A DNA stretch of 64,000 nt. It comes from GWE2-42-39 sp963662895. Its GTDB lineage: Bacteria > Bacteroidota > Bacteroidia > Bacteroidales > Prolixibacteraceae. The notes under the pieces were generated by a model. That model had not been told where the DNA came from. It saw only the letters and a list, made by a program, of their open reading frames with translations, and made no database searches. Positions within the stretch are counted from its first letter, which is position 1; every line of letters starts with the position of its first letter. Shown one piece after another: positions 16,477 to 25,731 of this stretch. Both the position numbers and the translations under genes were made by a program. The stretch covers positions 2,914,001 through 2,978,000 of the forward strand of contig OY759981.1 of NCBI GenBank assembly GCA_963662895.1. The letters run 5' to 3'.

Positions 16477-16590
16477 AAAAAATTTTGGGCATAATGAGGA
16501 TATGACAGGGAAAAACGCCGGGAAAAAAGAGAAGAGCAGGAGATGAGAAAGGGAGGCGGAAAAAAATCCCGAAGGGATGATATTTTAAAA
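16477..16590 (+). repeat. Repeat modules right of secG, mirror of 12218-12553
   Basis: A CCCAAAAAATTTTGGG dyad followed by CATAATGAGG and ATGACAGGGAAAAACGCCGG, then a GGGAGGCGGAAAAAAATCCC region and GATGATATTTTAAAAA. In inverted orientation this matches 12416-12553, the module on the other side of the kdsB-secG block. The sequence then runs into a GC-rich stretch rich in CCCGGGG words (16590-16660). No protein-coding frame here looks real; frames of up to 142 residues cross unrelated repeat boundaries. Confidence 0.6.
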
Positions 16591-16669
16591 ACCCGGGGTA
16601 AGCGAGGCAGGAGCGCAACCCCGGGGGTGAATGCAAATGGAACACCCCCGGCCACGGTAGTTCGTCAAA

Positions 16670-17794
16670 AAAAGCAGAGCAGTTGTATGGCCGGAAATGC
16701 TAAAATGCTGAAAAAAGCGATGTCTTGTATTTGTTTCATATACAGACTTCTGCAAAAATCTGTCATTGGTAGTCCCCACCCAAAATTTATTGGGCATAAT
16801 GAGGCAATGACAGGAAAGGTATCTGGAAGTCAAGTCCCCGGTTCACCGGAAGGTGAAAAGCAGGGGTGGCCCGTCAAAGTAGTCCGGGCCGGCGTTGGCG
16901 GGAGCGGTTTTTTGTGGGTCTTCAGGGATGTGTGCCGGGAAGAAAAAACAGTGAGGCGGGCTGAAGGATGACTTTGACAAGACTTTTTCTTCCTTTTGGT
17001 CGACTGCAAAAGGAAGGGCCCCGACGGACAGAGGCGAATACAAATGAACACTGAACATTGTCAGGTTATTAAGAGAACGAAGAAAACACCGGGCACGGGA
17101 GGGGTACTTTAATCTTTTGTGGAGCATATTTTCTGATTTTTTAGTACAGATAAAAGCTGAAAATCAAGCTTCACCGCATTTCCCTTTTTTACAGTCCTCA
17201 AGCCGGACGGGCTGATCCTTTTTCCCTGCAGCTGGAAAAAGGACCCAAAAAGAGCCGCCGCTGAGGCTAAAAAGCTAAAAATCGTTTGCGTTCGCTATCC
17301 GGCAATTGCCGGACCAAACTCCTCACTGCGTTCGTCAAACAGGGAAGATTTTTTAACGCTCACTCTATCGATTTTCTAAACGCTTTTTCTCCTTAGGCGG
17401 AAACAGCCCGGGCTTTGTTGTCTTTCCTAAAAAAAATACCTTTTTCCTCCCTGCTTATTCTATAACGAAACGATGGCTCCTTACTGAACACTGAACACTT
17501 TACCTGCTCTTCTCCACAACTTTTTAAACTGATTCACACGGAACTCCTTGAAGAAAAGCAGTGCAGTTGTATGCCCGGAAGTAATAAAATGCTGAAAAAA
17601 GCGATGTCTTGTATTTGTTTTATATACAGACTTATGCGAAAATCTGTCATTGGTAGTCCCCACCCAAAATTTATTGGGCATAATGAGGCAATGACAGGAA
17701 AGATATCTGTAAGTCAAGTCCCCAATTCACCGGAAGGCGAAAAGCAGGGGTGGCCCGTCAAAGTAGTCCGGGCCGGCGTTGGCGGGAACGGTTT
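16670..17794 (-). repeat. Dispersed repeat copy B with 884-bp internal period
   Basis: 16807-17655 is the inverted partner of copy A. In addition, 16670-16910 and 17554-17794 are direct repeats of about 241 bp with a constant offset of 884 bp and no indels. Copy B therefore looks like 1.27 units of an 884-bp tandem repeat. Shared landmarks in the direct repeats are AAAAGCAG, AAAATGCTGAAAAAAGCGAT, TCATTGGTAGTCCCCACCC, TTGGGCATAATGAGGCAATG and GTAGTCCGGGCCGGCGTTGG. The structure resembles an element with long direct termini, but no transposase, integrase or reverse transcriptase frame is present. Confidence 0.8.
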
Positions 17795-17967
17795 AAAAGT
17801 TATCCCCGTATATAAATTGTCAATGAAACGCCCGCGACCTTATTTTTTTCAACCTATTTTTAAATTGTTATTCTTCTATGTGCTATACCCCTGTTACTGA
17901 GGGACTCTTATGTCACTTTCTTGTTATTCTTTATTTGCCTTCCTCTCAAAGAGAGGAAATAGGTTAC

Positions 17968-18121
17968 TCCAGTTCCCGGAGCAGCATGGTCCAGTTCCCG
18001 GACTAGTGTGCTCCAGCTTCTGGACCAGTGTGCTCCAGCTCCTGGACTAGCGTGCTCCAGCTTCTGGACTAGTGTGCTCCGGGAACAGGAGCACGGCTCT
18101 CCTGGTAACGGAAGTTGTCAA
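17968..18121. repeat. Tandem array of 22-bp units with TCCAG-NNN-CTGGA dyads (array 2)
   Basis: Seven units start at 17968, 17990, 18012, 18034, 18056, 18078 and 18100, exactly 22 bp apart. Each begins with a dyad: TCCAGTTCCCGGA (twice), TCCAGCTTCTGGA (twice), TCCAGCTCCTGGA, TCCGGGAACAGGA and a decayed TCCTGGTA. Most are followed by a spacer close to CTAGTGTGC. A 22-bp period is not a multiple of three, so the array cannot code for a repeat protein. In the remainder of the gene-free gap 17795-18445 I see only REP-like short dyads, including GTCCCGTAGGGAC (18212-18224). Confidence 0.85.
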
Positions 18122-18445
18122 GTCTGGTCATCCATAATTCCGTGCCTGCGGTACTTTTTAAACTCCGTTAGTGATATTATGGTAGAAAAATGACAGAAGG
18201 GAATGTAATAAGTCCCGTAGGGACGGCACTTTTCATTAAATTTGTTAATCTGTTAAAGTAGAATTAGATTTCACTTAATACTTTAATGGAAGTATAGAAG
18301 GGGATACGGAAACAGATCAGACATATTATTACGTTTGAATGATACCTACTCTATAACATAGAATAAATTGATAGTGGAGAGCAGATTTTGGTTTGTTAAT
18401 TAAGTCAAGTAGATTAAATTTAACATCTGTAAATAGATATTGAGA

Positions 18446-21244
18446 ATGAGAAGACATTTTACCCTTGTATTGGTATTATTTTCGATGAGCCTGGTCGCTC
18501 AGAATACCATAAAAAGAATAATTAGTCCCGACGATTTTGCGATGTGGAAAATCATAAAAGGGCCAAAAATTTCCGATAACGGGAAGGTTATGGCTTATGA
18601 ATTGAACCCGGAAAGAGGTGACGGACAGTTGATCGTTAAGTATTTGGATTCGAAGCAGGAAGATACTATTCCCCGGGGATATTCGGCAAGTTTTTCTCCG
18701 GAGTCTGATTTTATTGTTTTTAAAATAAAACAACCTTTTGATTCGATCAGAAAAGCAAAGATTGATAACATAGGGAAAGACAAAATGCCGAAAGACAGTC
18801 TGGGTATTTTTATTTTCAGAAACAGGAAAATTATTAAGTATCCTAATCTGGAGTCATATTCCATTCCTGAAGAAAATGCCGGATGGGTTGCTTTCCTGTC
18901 GAAATCAGAAAAAGATTCCATTAAAAGTCCAGAGGGTAGTGATGCTCAGGGGAACGAAAAAGAAGGAGGAGAGGATCAGAAAAACGACCAGTTGGTGTTG
19001 TTCAATGTCGAAACCTGTGACACCATTCATTATTTGAATGTGACCGATTTTTATTATTCGAAAAAGGGTAAGAGTATCGCTTTTATCCGGGAAACAGGTG
19101 ATTCGCTGAAAAGTACTACCGTTTCTGTCTTTGAAACGGACAGTCAAAAAACGACGGCATTTTTCAGGAGCAACGGGTATTCGAAGCTGATCACTACCGA
19201 CGATACCGGGCAACAGTTTGCTTTCCTTTTCTCTGAAGATACCATCAAGGAAAAGGCGTTTCGTTTATATCACGGAACCTTAAAAGGCGGTTTGTATAAT
19301 CAACATGTTGATGAAACAACCCCGGGGATACCTATTGGCTGGCTGCCAAGTGAACATCACAAGTTGAATTTTTCGGAAGACGGGAGCCATTTGTTTTTTT
19401 GTACAGCCCTGAAACCTAAGCCCGAGCCCAAAGACACCCTGCCTGATGATGAAAAAGTAAACGTTGACATATGGAGTTGGAGAGACCAGGAATTACAGCC
19501 CCGGCAAAAAGTTAATCTCGACAAGGAAAAGAAACGCAGCTATCTGGCTGTTCTTCACCTGCAGGACAATAAATTTGTACAGTTGGGCGATCCAGTTGTC
19601 CGGGAGGTGAGGACTACCATGAAAGGCAACGGACAATATGCTCTGGGTAAGGATATTATGCCTTATCGCAAGGCCTCGTCGTGGACAGGGGAGAACAAGG
19701 CCGATTATTATCTGGTTGATGTAAAGAGTGGCATCAAAAGAAAGATGTTAGAAGGGATTGAAAATGCGTGGATTTCGCCGGAGGGTAGTTTTATTGTTTG
19801 GTACGATCCGGTTGGCCGCAATTATTATTCGAGATCAACAGATATTGAGAGCCAGGCCATAAATGAACTGACCAAAGAAATTCCGGTGGCATTTTACAAC
19901 GAGCTCAACGATATGCCGGCGAATCCGCGGCCCTACGGAATTGCCGGATGGGCTGAAAATGACCGTTTCGTGTACATCTACGACCGTTACGATATTTGGA
20001 AAATTGACCTTACAGGCACCAGGGTCCCGGTAAATATCACCCGTGGTTTTGGCCGGCGAAACCAACTTCGTTTGCGCTATGTTAAGCTGGATCCAAAGGA
20101 AGAGTTTATTAATGCAGAGGACCCGGATTTAGTCAGTTCATTTGATGAAAGGTCGAAGTCGTCTGGTTTTTTTAGTGTTGATTTTAAAAATTACAAGGAA
20201 CCGAAATTATTATTGGTTGAAGATGTGCGTTTCGGGACCCCGGTAAAAGCAAAAAATGAAGACAAACTGATATTTACCAAAGAAAGTCCTTCCGAATTCC
20301 CAAATCTTTGGGCCTCGAACATGAAATTTGACCGGCCTAAAAAGATATCGGATGCAAATCCTCAACAGAAAGATTATAACTGGGTGTTTACCACATTGAT
20401 TAAATGGACTTCTTTTTCAGGTGAACCGCTCGAAGGAATTTTATATATGCCTGAAGATTTCAGCCCGAGGAGAAAATACCCGATGATTGTTTATTATTAC
20501 GAACGGAACTCCGACCAGTTGTTCCGTCATTTTATCCCTTCGCCCAGCAGGTCGGTTATTAACCGGACCTTTTATGCCAGTAACGGTTATCTGGTTTTTG
20601 TGCCGGATATAACCTACCGTACCGGTTACCCCGGACAAAGCGCTTATAATGCTGTCATGAGCGGGGTCAGTTATTTGCTTGATAATTTTTCGTTTATCGA
20701 CAGAAACAATATCGGGCTTCAGGGACAAAGCTGGGGCGGTTACCAGACAGCCTGGCTGGTAACACAGACCGATATGTTTGCAGCAGCTATGGCCGGCGCC
20801 CCGGTTAGTAACATGACCAGCGCTTACGGGGGAATCCGCTGGGGATCGGGTATGTCGCGGATGTTTCAGTATGAACATACACAGAGCCGCATCGGTGGAA
20901 CATTGTGGGAGAAACCGATGCAATACATTGAAAACTCACCGCTTTTTTATGTCCCGAAAATAAGAACACCCCTGCTGATCATGCACAACGATAACGATGG
21001 CGCTGTTCCCTGGTATCAGGGGATTGAACTTTTTGTTGCCTTACGGCGTCTTAATAAACCTGCATGGATGCTTTCGTATAACGGGGAACCACATAATCTG
21101 AAAGCTGAAAGCTGGGGGAACCGGATCGATTTATCTGTCAGGATGAAAGGGTTTTTCGATTATTATTTACAGGGCAAACCAATGCCTGAATGGATGAGAT
21201 TCGGAATTCCGGCTAAAGATAAAGGTAAAACACTCGGCTATTGA
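18446..21244 (+). CDS. Exported S9 family prolyl-oligopeptidase-type serine peptidase
   Basis: A 932-residue peptidase with a signal peptide (RRHFTLVLVLFSMSLVAQ). The N-terminal two thirds should fold as a beta-propeller gate. The C-terminal alpha/beta-hydrolase domain has the nucleophile elbow GQSWGGY with Ser762, the acid in HNDNDGAVPW and the histidine in NGEPHNL. The family cleaves short peptides, often after proline or alanine, and this group is exported to the periplasm. I chose the ATG at 18446 over an in-frame TTG at 18440 because the ATG gives a standard signal peptide. A Tricorn-like peptidase follows in the same direction after 60 bp, suggesting a joint peptide-degrading role. Confidence 0.9.
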   Translation: MRRHFTLVLVLFSMSLVAQNTIKRIISPDDFAMWKIIKGPKISDNGKVMAYELNPERGDGQLIVKYLDSKQEDTIPRGYSASFSPESDFIVFKIKQPFDSIRKAKIDNIGKDKMPKDSLGIFIFRNRKIIKYPNLESYSIPEENAGWVAFLSKSEKDSIKSPEGSDAQGNEKEGGEDQKNDQLVLFNVETCDTIHYLNVTDFYYSKKGKSIAFIRETGDSLKSTTVSVFETDSQKTTAFFRSNGYSKLITTDDTGQQFAFLFSEDTIKEKAFRLYHGTLKGGLYNQHVDETTPGIPIGWLPSEHHKLNFSEDGSHLFFCTALKPKPEPKDTLPDDEKVNVDIWSWRDQELQPRQKVNLDKEKKRSYLAVLHLQDNKFVQLGDPVVREVRTTMKGNGQYALGKDIMPYRKASSWTGENKADYYLVDVKSGIKRKMLEGIENAWISPEGSFIVWYDPVGRNYYSRSTDIESQAINELTKEIPVAFYNELNDMPANPRPYGIAGWAENDRFVYIYDRYDIWKIDLTGTRVPVNITRGFGRRNQLRLRYVKLDPKEEFINAEDPDLVSSFDERSKSSGFFSVDFKNYKEPKLLLVEDVRFGTPVKAKNEDKLIFTKESPSEFPNLWASNMKFDRPKKISDANPQQKDYNWVFTTLIKWTSFSGEPLEGILYMPEDFSPRRKYPMIVYYYERNSDQLFRHFIPSPSRSVINRTFYASNGYLVFVPDITYRTGYPGQSAYNAVMSGVSYLLDNFSFIDRNNIGLQGQSWGGYQTAWLVTQTDMFAAAMAGAPVSNMTSAYGGIRWGSGMSRMFQYEHTQSRIGGTLWEKPMQYIENSPLFYVPKIRTPLLIMHNDNDGAVPWYQGIELFVALRRLNKPAWMLSYNGEPHNLKAESWGNRIDLSVRMKGFFDYYLQGKPMPEWMRFGIPAKDKGKTLGY

Positions 21245-21304
21245 TGATGGGAAACAGACGAAGATAGTTTGGTTATATAGAGTTACGAATAAAAAATACA
21301 TAGT

Positions 21305-24300
21305 ATGTGTAAAATTTATCTGTCATTTATTTTTGTATTATTGTTAGGGGCAGGCCTTAATGCAGCCCCTGCAGAAGCAAGACTTTTAAGGTTCCCTGCA
21401 ATTTCAGGAAACCAGATAGTATTTAGCTATGCCGGCGATTTGTATACGGTAGATGCCAACGGTGGCACTGCCCGGAAATTAACCAGCGATATTGGTTATG
21501 AAATGTTTTCACATTTCTCTCCTGACGGAAGTCAGATTGCCTTTACCGGTCAGTACGACGGGAATACAGAGGTTTACGTTATGCCATCGGAAGGAGGTTT
21601 GCCAAAACGGTTAACCTTCACCGCAACTTTAGGCCGTGATAAGATTTCAGACCGTATGGGACCTAATAACATTGTAATGTGCTGGTCGCCTGACGGGAAA
21701 AACATTATCTACCGGTCACGAAAACAAAGTTTTAATTCTTTTAAAGGACAACTCTTTTCAGTGCCTGTTGATGGAGGAATATCAAAAGAACTTCCTTTTG
21801 CCGAAGGTGGTTTCTGTACGTATTCGCCCGACGGGGATGAAATTGCATTCAACCGCGTATTCCGAGAATTCCGGACATGGAAATATTATAAAGGCGGAAT
21901 GGCTGATGATATCCGGGTATTCAATTTTAAAACAAAAGAAACAAAGGTAATAACCAACAGCACTGCCCAGGATATTTTTCCGATGTGGGCCGGTGACGAG
22001 ATATTTTTCCTCTCGGACCGCGACCGTACCATGAATATTTTCGTGTACAACATTAAAAACGGGACAATTGAAAAAGTAACCAATTTTACGGAATACGACG
22101 TGAAGTTCCCTTCTGTTGGCGGCGATTTTATTGTTTTTGAAAATGGCGGGTACATCTATAAAATGAATGTGAAAGATAAAACACCTGTTAAAGTTCCGGT
22201 ATATATCAATAATGACTTTGTTTATGCCCGCAACGAATGGAAAGATGCTTCGAAGTTAATTTTCGACGGCGATTTATCGCCCAACGGTGAACGTGTTGTT
22301 TTTAGTGCGCGGGGCGAAATTTTCAGCGTCCCTTCAGAAAAAGGAATTACATACAACCTTACTCAAACCTCAGGTGTTCATGAGCGTGATGCCGTTTGGT
22401 CGCCTGATGGTAAATACATTGCTTATCTTTCGGATGAAACCGGAGAATTTGAAGTGTACATTAAAAACCAAAATGGAGAAGAAAAGGCAGAACAAATTAC
22501 AAAAGGTGCAGATACCTATAAATTTAGCATCGGCTGGTCGCCCGACAGCAAAAAACTGATGTGGACCGACCGGAAACTCCGCCTGCGTTATGTCGATATT
22601 GAAACCAAAAAAATAACCACGGTTTACCAGGCGGAATACGGCCTGATTTACTCATATAACTGGTCGCCCGACAGTAGGTGGATTACCTTCAGCAGGCCCA
22701 CAGACAACCAGTTCTCTGTTATTTCGGCATATAACCTGGAAACCGGTAAAGTAAATGATATAACCGATAACTGGTACGACTCGGGTTCGCCATCTTTCTC
22801 CAACGACGGTAAATATATTGCTTTTGTTTCCGACCGTGATTTTAATCCGACATACAGCCAAACAGAATGGAATCATTCATACAGCGATATGTCCCGTATT
22901 TATTTGGCTATTTTATCGAAAGATACTCCTTCCCCTTTTGCCCCTGAAAATGATTCGGTAAAAATTGTTGTGGAGAAAAAAGACTCAGATGACAAGAAAA
23001 CGGAAAAGAAAGAAGATACGGATAAATCAGTAAAAATTGATCTCGACGGTATCTCTGGTCGTATTATTTCCCTGCCGGTCAGCCCCTCTAACTATTACAA
23101 CACATCGTGCGTGGACGGGAAGGTGTATTATAGTGAATATAAAAACGGGAGAAATGCGAAAATTTACGATTTAAAAGAACAAAAGGAAACGGAACTGGGC
23201 AAGTTTGATTTCGGAATTTCGGCGAATAACAAAAAGATGCTTGTCAGGGAAGGTCAAAAATGGGGAGTTATCGATTTGCCAACCAAACCGGTTAAACTCG
23301 AAGAAACAGTTGACCTTTCGGGAATGAAAGCCTGGGTCGATTATCAGCAGGAATGGAAGCAAATTTACGACGAGAGCTGGCGGCAGATGCGCGATTTCTT
23401 TTACGTGGAGAACATGCATGGGGTCGACTGGAAAGCAATGCACGACAAATATGCAGTACTGGTCCCTTACGTGCGTCACCGCGATGACCTGACATATATT
23501 ATTGGAGAACTGATCGGTGAGTTGAGCATTGGCCATGCTTATGTGCAAAGCGGGGAACGTCCGAAACAGGAACGAATAAAAACCGGGTTGCTTGGTGCTA
23601 AAATCAGTGCCGATGCTTCGGGATATTTCAAAATTGAAAAAATCCTGAAAGGGGCCAACTGGGATAAGAAGTTACGTTCTCCATTAACTGAAGTCGGGGT
23701 AAATGTGAAGAAAGGCGATTATATTATTGCTGTTGACGGAATTAATGTAAAATCGGTGAATAATGTTTATTCGTTACTGGTTGACAAGGCTGACAAGGAA
23801 GTGGAACTGACGGTGAACAGCAAACCATCGGAAGACGGGGCCCGTAAGTTTATTGTTACACCTGTTGCCGATGAGGCCGGTTTGTATTATTATAACTGGG
23901 TGCAAAACAATATTGAAAAAGTGGATAAGGCAACGAATGGAGAAGTAGGCTATATCCATATTCCCGATATGGGGGCCGAAGGGCTGAACGAATTTACACG
24001 GCTTTTTTATCCCCAGTTGAACAAAAAAGGGTTGATAATTGACGACCGTGGAAATGGTGGCGGTAATGTTTCGCCCATGATACTGGAACGCCTGCAACGT
24101 GAAGTACAACGGGCCAACATGAGGCGTAATGTTCCGCATCCGACCCCTGTGCCAACCAAAATGATGATGGGGCCGAAAGTATTGCTGATTGACCGCTATT
24201 CTGCTTCTGACGGTGATTTATTCCCATATGGTTTTAAACATTACAGGCTGGGAACAGTAATCGGTACCCGTAGTTGGGGCGGTGTGGTCGGCATTAGTGG

Positions 24301-24550
24301 TTCGCTGCCGTTTATTGACGGGGCTAATCTCAGGAAACCGGAATTTGCCTCGTATTCTTCAGAAAAAAGTGAATGGATCATCGAAGGCTATGGGGTAGAT
24401 CCGGATATTGTTCTGGATAATGACCCGTACCAGGAATATATGGGGAACGATGCTCAACTGGAAAAGGCTATTTCTGTAATTAAAGAACAAATTAAAACTG
24501 AATATAAACCGTTACCCGATATTCCGGATGCACCGGATAAATCGAAATAA
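21305..24550 (+). CDS. Tricorn-like S41 protease
   Basis: A 1081-residue exported protease. After a signal peptide (LLLGAGLNAAPAEA) come two sets of PD40/WD40-like propeller blades (residues about 25-330 and 335-590; repeated WSPDGK and FSPDGS motifs). Then come a short acidic/Lys-rich linker (about 555-580), a helical C1 region, a PDZ domain (about 760-850) and an S41 catalytic core. The core has DDRGNGGGNVS and RYSASDGDLFPYGF, with Ser968 the likely nucleophile. This matches the domain order of archaeal/bacterial Tricorn. It probably degrades peptides in the periplasm. The gene ends 22 bp before a perfect terminator palindrome. Confidence 0.92.
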   Translation: MCKIYLSFIFVLLLGAGLNAAPAEARLLRFPAISGNQIVFSYAGDLYTVDANGGTARKLTSDIGYEMFSHFSPDGSQIAFTGQYDGNTEVYVMPSEGGLPKRLTFTATLGRDKISDRMGPNNIVMCWSPDGKNIIYRSRKQSFNSFKGQLFSVPVDGGISKELPFAEGGFCTYSPDGDEIAFNRVFREFRTWKYYKGGMADDIRVFNFKTKETKVITNSTAQDIFPMWAGDEIFFLSDRDRTMNIFVYNIKNGTIEKVTNFTEYDVKFPSVGGDFIVFENGGYIYKMNVKDKTPVKVPVYINNDFVYARNEWKDASKLIFDGDLSPNGERVVFSARGEIFSVPSEKGITYNLTQTSGVHERDAVWSPDGKYIAYLSDETGEFEVYIKNQNGEEKAEQITKGADTYKFSIGWSPDSKKLMWTDRKLRLRYVDIETKKITTVYQAEYGLIYSYNWSPDSRWITFSRPTDNQFSVISAYNLETGKVNDITDNWYDSGSPSFSNDGKYIAFVSDRDFNPTYSQTEWNHSYSDMSRIYLAILSKDTPSPFAPENDSVKIVVEKKDSDDKKTEKKEDTDKSVKIDLDGISGRIISLPVSPSNYYNTSCVDGKVYYSEYKNGRNAKIYDLKEQKETELGKFDFGISANNKKMLVREGQKWGVIDLPTKPVKLEETVDLSGMKAWVDYQQEWKQIYDESWRQMRDFFYVENMHGVDWKAMHDKYAVLVPYVRHRDDLTYIIGELIGELSIGHAYVQSGERPKQERIKTGLLGAKISADASGYFKIEKILKGANWDKKLRSPLTEVGVNVKKGDYIIAVDGINVKSVNNVYSLLVDKADKEVELTVNSKPSEDGARKFIVTPVADEAGLYYYNWVQNNIEKVDKATNGEVGYIHIPDMGAEGLNEFTRLFYPQLNKKGLIIDDRGNGGGNVSPMILERLQREVQRANMRRNVPHPTPVPTKMMMGPKVLLIDRYSASDGDLFPYGFKHYRLGTVIGTRSWGGVVGISGSLPFIDGANLRKPEFASYSSEKSEWIIEGYGVDPDIVLDNDPYQEYMGNDAQLEKAISVIKEQIKTEYKPLPDIPDAPDKSK

Positions 24551-24572
24551 AAGATAAAGCATCTGATGAGTG

Positions 24573-24617
24573 GAGGCTGTGCAAAGAAACAATTGTTTCT
24601 TTGCACAGCCTCCTTTT
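24573..24617. terminator. Bidirectional terminator between Tricorn protease and DUF4249 genes
   Basis: A perfect 40-bp palindrome whose half is GAGGCTGTGCAAAGAAACAA, followed by CTTTTT on the plus strand. It lies between convergent genes. The AGGCTGT/ACAGCCT ends recur in the terminator at 61643-61677. Confidence 0.92.
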
Positions 24618-24632
24618 TATATCAATTTTTAT

Positions 24633-25730
24633 TCAATAATCCAGGACATGGATCCTTTGTTGGTTATACCCTGCAAAAATGCCCAGGCCGTTTGTAATGT
24701 TCGAATATACTTCGATGGCTTCGGCATAAGGATTCAGTCGCTGGCTTACCTGTAAGGAGTATGTCTTGTAATACTGGTAAAAGTCGCTGCTGCACGTTTC
24801 AATTTTCAGCCAGTATTCCCGGCCTCGTTTGCTCTTGTTTTGCATGTCCCAGGGCAGGTTCTGATCGCCCAGAAAAACACCGGCAGATTGTTTATTTTTA
24901 TTCTCCCCCACGATAGCGTATGTGTCGGAAGAAATGTTACTAAGCCATTCACAATCAGAAAAAATGGGAATCGCATAATACCGGGCAGGATTATATTCTT
25001 CAATCCGTTCCTTAATAACATCATTCATAATAATATACTCGTAAGTTGAGAGCTCTCCGGTAGTATATTCATCACTGAACTGCCGTACATATTCCTGGAT
25101 AAAATACCTGCTTCCATAATACTGTCCGTACAAATTATCCAGTACATCGAGGATATCACCGGGTATACCATCTTCACGCATGTTTGCAATGGCTTCGGGT
25201 GAAATATAATACCGGTATACCGGGGGATAACCTTCAAAACCGAACAGGTAATACAATTTGTCCGGATTATTTATATCAACGGTAAGCGGCAGTACCTCAT
25301 AATCGATAAGGTCGTTCGGGAACATATATTTTGAAAAGACCGTATCAAAGGGTTCAAGTTTGCATTCCGGTTTCCCGGGGACAGATGAGCTTGCAGTAAT
25401 GGTTTCAAAACCTGGAACTTCAACTGTTATGGTATATAATGTTCCGGTTCGAGGGTAACTTTCCGAAGTATATTTCCCATCACCTGCATACTCCGGAATG
25501 ATTTCTTCGTTTTCTGAACAGATGCTGACCGTTGCATTATCAATATACTGGTCGGTTGAATCCCCTGTTGCCTTTGAGTAACTCAGCAATACTTCCCAGG
25601 GGGCGTCTGTGGTAAACAGTGAGTTTACCACCACTTGCGATGAGACTTCATCATAATCAAATTCGATATCCCTGATGCAGGAAGTAGTTGTTATGATGGA
25701 TAGCAACAGGATATAATATATTTTTTTCAT
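24633..25730 (-). CDS. DUF4249 family lipoprotein
   Basis: A 365-residue lipoprotein. The start at 25730 gives MKKIYYILLLSIITTTSC with a lipobox cysteine at 18; a longer frame to 25856 runs through the receptor gene and is rejected. The VVVNSLFTTDAPWEVLLSYS segment and the Ig-like N-terminal half (DNATVSI, GTLYTITVEVPGFETITASS) are typical of DUF4249 proteins. These accompany TonB-dependent receptors and probably sit on the outer membrane as ligand-binding partners. It begins 1 bp after the receptor stop, so translation is probably coupled. The substrate is unknown. Confidence 0.85.
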   Translation of the reverse strand: MKKIYYILLLSIITTTSCIRDIEFDYDEVSSQVVVNSLFTTDAPWEVLLSYSKATGDSTDQYIDNATVSICSENEEIIPEYAGDGKYTSESYPRTGTLYTITVEVPGFETITASSSVPGKPECKLEPFDTVFSKYMFPNDLIDYEVLPLTVDINNPDKLYYLFGFEGYPPVYRYYISPEAIANMREDGIPGDILDVLDNLYGQYYGSRYFIQEYVRQFSDEYTTGELSTYEYIIMNDVIKERIEEYNPARYYAIPIFSDCEWLSNISSDTYAIVGENKNKQSAGVFLGDQNLPWDMQNKSKRGREYWLKIETCSSDFYQYYKTYSLQVSQRLNPYAEAIEVYSNITNGLGIFAGYNQQRIHVLDY

Positions 25731-25731
25731 A

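Noticed and set aside
16543..16971. 142-residue plus-strand frame across repeat modules
   Set aside because: It crosses boundaries between unrelated repeat blocks and its parts appear in other frames elsewhere; it is an accidental open frame.
16670..17794. Diversity-generating retroelement or retron
   Set aside because: The 241-bp direct repeats resembled a template/variable pair, but there is no reverse transcriptase, no adenine-biased substitution pattern and no target gene.
17968..18121. Possible CRISPR array
   Set aside because: Units are 22 bp with 9-bp or shorter variable parts, there are no unique 30-bp spacers and no cas gene. The same holds for the other arrays.
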